This document shows, one piece after another, positions 24,701 to 36,200 of a DNA stretch of 64,000 bases. Numbering within the stretch: the stretch's first letter is position 1; each line of letters begins with the position of its first letter. The position numbers and the translations under genes were made by a program. The DNA comes from Leguminivora glycinivorella (taxonomy: Eukaryota; Arthropoda; Insecta; Lepidoptera; Tortricidae). Below the pieces are notes generated by a model that had not been told where the DNA came from, searched no databases, and saw nothing but the letters and a program-made list of their open reading frames with translations. The stretch is taken from NCBI RefSeq assembly GCF_023078275.1, contig NC_062993.1:12089252-12153251 (forward strand), given 5' to 3'.

Positions 24701-27700
24701 CTCGACCAACATCTTAAGAGACTCTCGCTAGGTGGCTGGATCAAGGGCCAGATGCAGAAGGCGGTGATCTTGGACACGGCGCGTATAGTTCGACGGTTCC
24801 TCTCTCTGCAGCCCTAACCACCGGCAGCTTGGGCCCTGCCCCGCTGCTGGCGGCACCCTAGGTTAGGTTTTTTATAATGTGTTTATATATTTTGTATTGT
24901 TTTGTATGTGGTTTTGTATTTTACTTTTATAATCATATTATAAAAAAGCCTAGCCTAAGAATCAAAATGAATAAAGAAAATAATAATAATAATAATAAGC
25001 CCGCGGGGGCAGCTTGTGGCGAGCTGACGGTGAGTGGCGACACCGCGGACCCCTATTCCAGAGGGCCCTTTTTTATGGCCCTCGCCTCTGAGCTTGCCTT
25101 AATCGGCCGGCCAGAGTGGATTCGCAAGAGCGGGACCTATGCTCCAGGTTGGAAGTGTAAAATGTCATAACGCCGGCGGCCTGCTGAACGGATCACCGGG
25201 ATCTGGCTACCGCAGTCTCACCTCTCGACAACCTCTTAGCCTCTCTTCAAGTGTTGCTCTGTTGTCGCACCGTGCGTGCGGCCGTTTTGCAGGGCCCACT
25301 CAATGAGTTGGCAAGTCACCGCCTGTCTCCTACAATTCCGAGACTAATTGTCACGGCAGGTGTCCGATAGTCTCCTCCCATAGCCCATTAACCAGTCCAT
25401 CCAATTTGCAAAACAATAGCCTTATGACCTTAGTTCCCATCGCAACACAAAAGTGTTGCACTGCAATAGTCTTTGCACCTGGCGGGGACCATCTTCGGGT
25501 GTATCACATTGTGCGCTCGGGGATGGTATCCGCCACGTGTATCCCTTGCCTTTATATTAAAATGTCTTAAAGGGCCTCTGTGTTGTTGGCTTCGGCCCCA
25601 CGCATGCCTCCCAAAGGTCCGGGACCCCATGGTCCCGAGATATGGAAAAGACAAACAAATAATAATAATAATAGGCGTAGGGATGTGACGACCCCATCGC
25701 CCATTGGTTTTACCAGTGCAATCAGTCAACGCAGGGCAGCTTGTGGCGAGCTGTTGGGGAACAGCGACCCCACGTACCCGAGTGCTCCTGGGGAGTTCTG
25801 TTACCCGTAAGGCGGGTGGGTGGGACAGTACTCTCTACCTCTGGCTTGCCTTGGCTGGCCGTCCAGAGTGGAGTCGTTAGGGCTATATGCCCCAGGGGTG
25901 GAAGTGAAAATTTGCATAAGACGCGAGTTGGTGCAGTGGCTTAACAGCCACTGGGCAGAAAGCGGTGTACACCTCTCGACACCCTTGAGTTCTCACACCG
26001 GTGTTGCCCTTGAGCCATCTTGGATGTCGCTTTTTGTGGGGGCCCATCTTGTGGGGACGAGTCACCGTCTGCCGGAAATAAAATTGGATACCGTTTTATT
26101 AGGCAGGCGTCCGGTTTTTTATCCATAGCCCAGTATTTAGTCCATCACTTTCATCAAAATAGACCAGTTCATTTTAGATTCCATTAACTCTCAAATAGTC
26201 CTTACACCCTGGCGGGTGTTGCCTCTGCGTGTGTCCCATGATACGGGCAAGGGCAACATCCGCTCGGTGTACCCCTTACATTTCATTAAAGTGTCGAAAG
26301 GGCCTCTACGTGTTGGCTTCGGCCCCGCGCACGCCTCCCAAAGGTCCGGAATACCATTGTTCCGTGATGGGAAAGACATACAAATAATAATAATAAGCCC
26401 GCGGGGGCAGCTTGTGGCGAGCTGACGGTGAGTGGCGACACCGCGGACCCCTATTCCAGAGGGCACTTCCATCTAGCCCTCGCCTCTGCGCTTGCCTTAA
26501 CCGGCCGGCCAGAGTGGATTCGCAAGAGCGGGACCTATGCTCCAGGTTGGAAGTGTAAAATGTCATAACGCCGGCGGCCTGCTGAACGGATCACCGGGAT
26601 CTGGCTACCGCAGTCTCACCTCTCGACAACCTTTCAGCCACTCTTCAAGTGTTGCTCTGTTGTCGCACCATGCGTGCGGCCGTTTTGCAGGGCCCACTCA
26701 ATGAGTTGGCGAGTCACCGCCTGTCTTTTACAATCTTGAGACTAGTTGTCATGGCAGGTGTCCGATAGTCTCCCCCCATAGACCATTATCCAGTCCATCC
26801 AACTTGCACAACAATAGCCTATGACCTTAGTTCCCATCGCAACACAAAAGTGCTGCACTGAAATAGTCTTTACACCTGGCGGGGACCATCTCCGGATGTA
26901 TCATATTGTGCGCTCGGGGATGGTATCCGCCAGGTGTATCCCTTGCCTTTAGATTAAAGTGTCTAAAAGGGCCTCTGTGCTGTTGGCTTCGGCCCCACAC
27001 ATGCCTCCCAAAAGTCCGGGACCCCATGGTCCCGAGATATGGTAAGACATACAAATAATAATAATAATCCGTTTCCATAGTTTTATTTCATGAAGCACTT
27101 CCTATTGAAAGCGAGGCATACGAATGAGGGTAGACCGCGCGCTATTTTCCGTGATCATGATTCATCTGCGTCGAAGTACCGATCGTGAGCTCGAGAAAAA
27201 AAACAATGTCATGTTGATATCCCTGTCAATATATAAATAAGTCCAGTAAAACTAACCGTAAATCATTTAAAAGTCTTAGGGCCAGTTGCATCAACTACAT
27301 TTGACAGACACATCATCGTCACGCAGCAGACGTCTATGGAACTTCCCATACAATAAAATTTAACGAACGCTTTAACGGTGACAGATGGTTTGATGCAACC
27401 GGTCCTTATTCATACTCGTATTTATGCAAATTTTCTTGTCTCCTAAAGCTTGGCCAAAGGCGCCTTAAGCGAAAATGCGACATAATTAGGTACCTCTATA
27501 TTTGGTTTCAGGAAATGTTGTACCACGAAGTGGCGGATCTGCTAGACCAGGGCCACCAGTGGGAGGTCGCTGTTGAAGTTATTAAGGAACTGGTAGAAGT
27601 ATACGAGGCAGAGGTATGTAGCTCGTTTACAGCGAATATATATATTTAATGACATTTAGATTCATATTATCCTTTTCTTCTGTGACAATTTGATATGTTT

Positions 27701-30700
27701 TGTCTGAAGGCGAACGACGTATTATTAAGCAATAATATAATTTATTGAAATTAATTTCCATAGAGTACCTAGTCTGTTCATATTCATTGATGAATACTTT
27801 TGCATGTTAAATTGTATCTTGTTAATGCATGTTAATTATAAGATGTAATGTTTTGAAAAGAAGTTGCCCGCCGAGTTTCTTGCCGGTCCCGTAGTGGATA
27901 CCCCCCTCCCAACTGAGGGGGGACTGAAATCTTCTCGAGGCTGAGGCGTAGGGTTAGAGCCGGCGTAGCTTTATTTGTAGCTTTATTTGACGTTCATATG
28001 CGCATTGTAATATGCCTACTTGAAAAATAAATATTTCATTTTCATTATTTCATTTTTATTATATTTTTTATTTGTTTTTATTTGCCCGTTATAGTGTCCC
28101 AGCTGGGCAAAGGCCTCTCTTAATATCCACAACTCCCTCAGACCCCGTAGCCGAATGGCATTTCTCCGCCGCGAAACGAAAACGAAACGCCGCGAAAGTT
28201 GGTCTGGCTCTGTCGCGCCAATACGCACAAGCGATAGAGATAGATATCTACTAGCGCTTCGTTTCGTGAGTGTGCATTTTCCGGCCAGTCACTCACAAAA
28301 GTGTCCAAGTCGTCCCGCCATCTTCTCCTGGGCCTGCCACGTCCCCGCTTCTTTGTCGGCATCCACTTGGTGGTTATATTGGTCCACATATCTTGATGCA
28401 TGCGGCAGACGTGGCCTGCCTAGTCCCAATATATAAGTAAAAAGAATAAGTAATAGATAACGCTTTTGCCACCGCCGTGGTATTAAAAAAAACACACCAG
28501 TTCCAACGCTCACCTTATAAACCATATAAATTTCGTTCTGGCGGGGTCGCCATGTAAGGCGAGGCTTTAGCAGTTGTTTTATCCTGTTCTGGTAATTTAT
28601 TATTCTTTGTTTATAATTTATTGTTAACTTATTGAATGGATTCCTATCTGGTATCTACGTAACATATGCATATCTACGTACTTTGTAGCCAGACAATGAT
28701 TTCGTTCGTTACTCATCAAATGATGACGTTTTATTAACGCGTGCAAAATATGTCCTATGATAATCGTTGTCAACGTAGCCTAGCCTGACTTTATTTCATC
28801 CATACTAATATTATAAATGGGAAAGTGTGTGTGTCTGTTTGTTTGTCCGTCCTTCACGGTAAAACGGAGCGTCGAATTGTTGTGATTTTTTTAAATGGAG
28901 ATAGTTGAAGGGATGGAGAGTGACATAGGCTACTTTTTGACTCTTTGAAGCCGCGGGCAAAAGCTAGTATTACATATTTATTAATTTCACGAGTATCTCA
29001 AAATGATTTTTTTTGCAGGCACTAGGCTACGCGCCATTAGCAGACCTACACTCTCGATTAGCGGCATTCTATACAGCCATGATGCGAACAGTCCGCTCGC
29101 ATCCGGGCTACTTCAGAGTTGTGTACTTCGGAAAAGGATTCCCCGATCATTTGAGGGTGCCACATGTGAGTAGACCTGTAGTTGTTGTAACTATGATGAT
29201 TACATTATATATCATTTTTAAATGTCTAGGCAATTTCAGACAAGAAGGTTAATAGAAAATATTCAGATTAGCAAAGTATTCTCCAATTTTAAATTCTTTT
29301 ATACGTGACATGTATGTAATTTCATCACTTAAGCTGATTCATTATTGCTAAAATAACTCATTGTATAATCATGATCATGTCTGGCTCAGTTCTTAAAGCC
29401 ATGGGCCGATTTTTGAGTCTCACGGCGTTCGAATTCAGAAAATTGTCACTGAAAATAATAGGCAATTCACCGTTTTCAACCGGTATTTTAGTGACAGTGA
29501 GACTCAAAACTCGACACGCTAACCAGAAATATGTGACTACACGCCATCTTAACACTTTAAGTTCTCGCGGTTTGTACACATATGTAAAGTCACACACAGG
29601 TCGAACGCGATTAATTAACATTATTTTTACCTTTTTTCCCAACGTTTCGGCCAGGTTGCACTGGCCGTGGTCGCGGAAGACTGACGTCCCAGCAAAGTGT
29701 CACCGGAGATGTAAACGCCATCTTGCTGAATTTCATTACAACTATTTTAACCCCCGACGCAAAAACGACGGGGTGTTATAAGTTTGACGTGTCTGTCTGT
29801 CGATGGCGCTTACGGCGTTATGAGCGACGTTCGTGTACAAATACGACGCCGAGGGACGTAAGCGCCATAGACAATAAGGTCCCTTTACCCAGATAAGTCC
29901 GTTTTCACATTATGAAAATGAAAAAAATGAAAAAATCGTTTATTGAGGCAAAAGCATTACAACAAGGGTTAAGACAGTGGTTCCTAAACTATGCCGAGCC
30001 TGTATCTTAGGAGCCATAGAGAGTCCAGGAGTAGCTATTTCAATTTTAAGTTACACATAGTGTTGTGTTCCTGCCGGTGAGTAAGGCTGCCAGAGCTCAA
30101 CGAGGGTGCGGTCCTGATGAAGGGAGGACTTACGGAACTAACTTGTTTCGTATATTGTCCTTTAGAGTCGTCGGCAACCCGAACCCTCCTTGGAACTTGT
30201 ACACTCCTTTTTGCTGTGTACTTAACACAGCAAAAGGGAATGTACAAGTTTCTAATGGGGTGGTAACGCGCATGTGACACTGTTTGCGTTGCATGCGTTC
30301 ATAGGTTACGGTAACCGCTTTCCATCAGGCGGACCGTATGCTTGTTTGCCACCGACGTAGTATAAAAAAAAAAAACACTGTACACCCCGACATACGACAT
30401 CCGATCCGATATCGATATGTTCGAAGGATTTCAATGGAAAAAATCCAAGATGGCGCCTGTAATGTATGGGATATCGGTCCGACATCCGATACCCGATCGG
30501 ATAATGTGAATACGCACTAACGTCACATTTGTTGGGAGATCTTCGTTCGGATCACAACTCTTCCTAACATTTTATAATTATCTTCGCAGGGTTTCGTATA
30601 CCGCGGCAACGAATACGAGCAGCTGGCGGACTTTAAAGAACGCCTGCTCGACGAGTGGCCGGATGCTGAAGTCCTGCCGAAACTGGACCCGCCCGGGGAA

Positions 30701-33173
30701 GAGATCACTGAGGCTGACGGACAGTGTATCCTTTTTACACGTACATACATACATACATACAATCACGCCTGTATCCCATAAAGGAGTAGGCAGAGCACAT
30801 GAAACTACTAACGCTTCAGTGTCACTCTTGGCAAATAAGGGGTGGAAAGAAAACGAAACTGTGACATTGCAGTGACAGGTTGCCAGCCTCTCGCCTACGC
30901 CACAATTTAACCCATATCCCACAGTCGCCTTCTACGACACCCACGGGAAGAAAGGGGGCCGTCACCATACACGTCATTTGTAAAAACGTCAGACGTCGTC
31001 GTCGTTCCGTAGTCAACTAGGTACCCTTATAGTTTCGCCATGTCTGTCCGTTCGTCCGTCCGCGGATAATCTCAGTGACCGTTAGCACTTTAAAGCTGAA
31101 ATTTATTAATTAATCACGCTGACAAAGTGGTAATATAATAAGTGGAAAAAAATGTTTTATTAGGGTACCCCCCTACACGTAAAGTGGGGAGTGATTTTGT
31201 TTTTTCATTTCAACCCTAATGTGTGATATATTGTTGGATTGGAATTACTATGAAATACTGAGGAGTTACGTCACGGTCAATTCATTTGCTTTAAGGACTG
31301 TATCGTTAAGTATAAGGACAAAACAAACCTTGTCTAAATGTTGACATGTGCATAATTTTGTATTATTATGTTCCGAGAGTATGATCTTAAGGTATTGGTA
31401 AGTACTATTTGATATAAGAAGGTCTGATATTTTTTTATTTTAGGGATTTTATGGTACTTTCATTAAGGTCTAGCAAATAAATTTCGGACAACCCCTATCT
31501 GGCTTAATTTGAGAATATTTCAATGACTCTTTGTACGATTTCAACAAACAAAGGTTAATATGCTGCCAAAATATATTCTTTAAGAGTCCTCTTTATGGTT
31601 TTTCCAATTGGGTACTTGTAGAATAAATGCGGCGAATTTATATAATTTAAAAAAACGCAATTTTGAGCAACGTTCCGGATTGCCGTAAATTTTTGATGCT
31701 AGCAGGATGAGAGAAACAGATAAAAAAATTAGCCATAGGCCAAAGTCTAATTGACATTCATGGTGTTTGAACAGTCCTTAAACCAGATCGATATAAACAA
31801 TGTATGATAGTCAAATTCGACATCAAAGTCGGAGTTAGAGTAAGCACCATGCCACATTCTCTAAATGACCGCCATACACAGATCCTGAACTATATTTTTT
31901 TAAAATAACAGTGGCTAGACTATGTCCAGATATTCTGCTTTGTGGTTCATGTGTCGTTGAGGTTCGCACCATACAATTTTTTTTCGCAATCGTATCGTCT
32001 TTTACGCACTTTGTGAATTTTCTAGTAGCATTTGTCCGGAATCGTAATTGGTACTCGGGAGGATTAAGTCAATACTGTCTAAACCATATGCTTTACGTCG
32101 AGTTTCTAGGACAAAATGTGTACCTTATTATGTGCCTTATTAAGCCCATGGCTTGTTATAAGAAAAAAATATAATAGCAAATAAATACGGCTACTCAAAG
32201 TTGTCTTCATACTTAACGATACAGTCTTTATATGTTTCTCTCTGACTTATTAAATATAAATTATGTTTAAATATAACTACTGTCCATATTTTTCTTCTAA
32301 TTTTATTTTAAGTATAGGAAACTAGCCTATTATGTGTTTTATTATGAAAATGGTTTCCGAGTGGGGCCCACGGAACACCGTAGAAGGTGCAGGCTGGGGT
32401 TCAGGCAGACTGGAAAAGAGATGGTGGGATGACTTGGACGCATTCTATCCACGCTGGCAGGATTACACACATGACTGGGTGTGAGTGGAAGAAGCTTGGG
32501 GAGCCCTTTGCCCAGCAGTGGGACACTACACCAGGCTAGCAAAAAGAATATATCGATCCAGAGGCCGTGAGTTCAAGTCTCACCCAAGGCAGACATTTTC
32601 CACTTTTAAATTTATTCTAAGCCTAGTGGCATCGATTGCAGACGTTTCTGCTGATCAGAAGTTAAAGAATATATTCCTTAAACACAAATCAGATTTACAA
32701 ATAAACGCAGTTGAGCCTGTAATGGGCGACAAACTGAAGCGATTATCCGGCAAACCGATATCCGGCCAGATTCTGCAGTACTACAAACACAACCACGTCA
32801 ACAAGTTTATATTCTCCAGACCTTTCCTTAGACCTGGTAAGTGGAATTAAAATATTTTGACATGAAAAATCATTCATAAGACTTACTTATATTGACCGGG
32901 ATATAAACCTTGATTACCTCTTTGATTTTTATTGAGGTCCCTATATTTCGACGCAGTTGCATGCATCATGATCACGGGAAACAGAAGACGGCGGGTGGAT
33001 GTCAAAGTTGCGTAGACAGCGCGCGATCTACCCTCTACCCTCATCCCCCCGTTCGTTTCACTCCTCGCAATTCGTAACTCGTATCGATTTAAAACACTCC
33101 CTTCGGTTGTGTTTTTAACCCCCGACGCAAAAACGAAGGGGTGTTATAAGTTTGACGTGTCTGTCTGTGTGTA

Positions 33174-33208
<35 letters not shown>

Positions 33209-36200
33209 GTGTGTGTCTGTCTGTGGCATCGTAGCTCTCGAACGGATGAACCGATTTTGATTTCGTTTTTTTTGTCTGAAAGCTGAGTTAGTCGGGAGTG
33301 TTCTTAGCCATGTTTCATGAAAATCGGTCCACTAGGTCGCGGTCGGGGGTTTTTTCAAAATTTTGTGGTTAGGATAGGTTATAATTTATCGCCACTCGTT
33401 TCGAACTTCCTTTTTTTCGCATCGTAATATACTATTATTAAAGTATCAGATAGTTTTTTCAACTGAGTAGTATACTAGTATTTGCCCCATATTATAATAC
33501 CATACCTAATACAAGACCAAACATGACCATAATTCGCTTATATATTATAAGCAAATTACTTTTAACGCGTATTATATATGTTGATCTTATATATGTTTTA
33601 CAATTACATAGATACATGGTTTCTCTTTTTACAGAGGAGCAGTTGGATGGATCAAAAGACGATCTTTCTGTCAATGAGTTCGCTACGAGGTGGCTGGAGC
33701 GGACTGAGTTGGAGATCAGTGACATGCTGCCAGGTTTGAATTTTTTATAAGAAATAATATAATATTACACAATTTGGTTTTATTTCTGGCACCTTCTTGC
33801 CTTGATACGCTTAAGATTCGACTTTTCGAAACACTCGCTACACTCGTGGTTCGATATTGGAATCTTTCGTTTGTTCGTTTATCAATATCAGCACGTGTGA
33901 TTATAGTATTTTATGCAACAGGCGTTTAAAGGAGGTCAAAAAAGACGAGTGGCGTGGGTAACAATTTAGGGCGAAGCCGAAAATTGTTATTAAGACGCCA
34001 CGAGTATTTTTTGACTCAGTTAAAATAATAGTTTTTCTACGACCGTGCACTTAGATTTTAATAGTTTTCTTGAATGACTTTCGTGAAATTGACACTGTTT
34101 CATGTATTTTGACGCAAAGGTTTTCACTGTCAGCTCAGCTGCCCAAAGCCTTCCCGCGCACCGTTATAACAATACGTTGCCATGGTTACAGAGCCAAACA
34201 ATGCGTTTTAAATTTTTTCGATAATCGCGGAAAGCCGGCGGAGGCTGGCAATGGGGAATAGACTTTTATGTAGGGTTTTAAAGATCTATGCACGACCCTG
34301 TAAATGACGAATAACAGTTCGGGAGTAGAAAAAACAATTAATTTGCCCCCTTTTAAGACAAATAACTATTGTTACCGTTATTTGTGTGTAAGAATCGATA
34401 GTTTATGCGTATTTTAAATATTTCTTATCAACTTATTTTCTTTACTTGTATAACGTATTTTTGTCTTTAACAAAATAACATGTTTTGCAGGAATTTTAAG
34501 ATGGTTCCCAGTAGTGAAGCAGCGAACATTCTGGGTATCACCAGTAGAAGCAGCAGTGGAAGCATTAAGAGACGCGAATCGAGCTTTAAAACAACTAATC
34601 CTAGAAGCGAGAGCCAGCGACGCACCACTACAGCCACTCACTATGCGACTCAGCGGTAAGAGACAGAAGTAACGTTGTCCTGGTTACTCCTACGGTACAG
34701 GGAGATACAACCAGTAAAGCTATAGTAACATTCTAGATACAACCAATAAAGTTATAGTAAAAGACGTGTATGCTTTAAAACAACTGATTCTGGAGGCGAG
34801 AGCTAGCGACGCGCCACTGCAACCGTTGACCATGCGACTTATCGGTAAGATGAGATAGAATAATATCTTCAATAGAGGCTGCAGTGAAGGCAGTAAGGGA
34901 CGGGAATGCTTTAAAACAACTGATTCTTGAAGCGAGAGCTGGCGACGCACCACTACAGCCGCTCACTATGCGACTCAGCGGTAAGAGACAGAAGTAGCGT
35001 TGTCCTGGTTACTCCTACGGTACGGGGAGAGAACATTCTAGATATAACCAGTAAAGTTATAGCAAGAGATGCGAATACTTTAAAACAACTGATACTAGAA
35101 GCAAGAGCCAGCGACGCCCCATTACAGCCACTCACTATGCGACTCAGCGGTAAGAGACAGAAGTAGCGTTGTCCTTGTTACTCCTACGGTACGGGGAGAG
35201 AATATTCTAGATATGTGTCGCTTAATTTCAAACCTGGGTAAATCCATTCTGCTTTAAGGTTGAATATATAAAAATACAATGTTACCCAGTTTTGAAGTTA
35301 AGCGACACATATAACCAGTAAAGTTATAGTAAGAGTTGCGAATGCTTTATTACAACTGATACTAGAAGCGTGAGCCAGCGACGCATCACAACGGCCACTC
35401 ACTATGAGACTCAGCGGTAAGGGATAGAAGTAGCGTTGTCCTTATTACTTCTACGGTATGTGGAGAGCACATTCTAGATATAACCAGTAAAGGTAGTAAT
35501 GGACAAGAATGCTTTAAAACAACTGATTCTTGAAGCGAGAACTAGGGACGCGCCACTGCAACCCATGACTGCGCCATGGACATGAACATGGACGCGCCAC
35601 TGCGACTAACATCATGTACAAAATAAGGAAAATCATGATAACAATGGAAAGTTTTTCAGCGTTTGGGTTTTTAAATTGTTTTAAAACTGAGTTTCTCCCT
35701 ACAGGGATATTGGATCCGGCGGTCCAAGGCGGCATAGTGAACTATGAGCGTGCCTTCCTCACGCCAGCGTACGCGGAGAAGCATCCTGACCATGCACCTC
35801 TTTTGGCTCAACTAAGAGACTTGATTGCTGACCAGATACCTTTGTTGCAATTTGGTAAGTCACTACAAAAGCATCATAAATCATACATACATACAATCAC
35901 GCCTGTTTCCCATGAAGGGGTAGGCAGAGCACATGAAACTGGTAAAGTTACAGTGTGCACACCCTTGACAAATAAGGGGTTGAAAGTAAACGAAACTGTG
36001 ACATTGCAGTGACAGGTTGCCAGCCTCTCCTACGCCACAATTTACCCCATATCCCACAGTCGCCTTCTACGACACCCACGGGAAGAGGGGGGGGTGGTGA
36101 AATTCTTAACCCGTCAACACACGAGCAACGCGGTGCGATTCATAAATCATAACTTGTAAGATATTAATCAGAAGTACAAATAAACGTTGAGATAATCATC

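Larger units (their letters stand above)
23176..27091 (+). mobile_element. family K retroposon, host of the TAA insertions
   Basis: Begins tattgtcttcggttaccgcg and ends ccatagttttatttcat; flanked by gaagcacttccta at 23163-23175 and 27092-27104. Its internal TAA microsatellite was enlarged by four later insertions (23350-27070). Confidence 0.7.

Noticed and set aside
25430..27078. Several 60-100 codon frames in units A-C
   Set aside because: Not conserved in frame between A and C and without recognisable domains; the units look non-coding.
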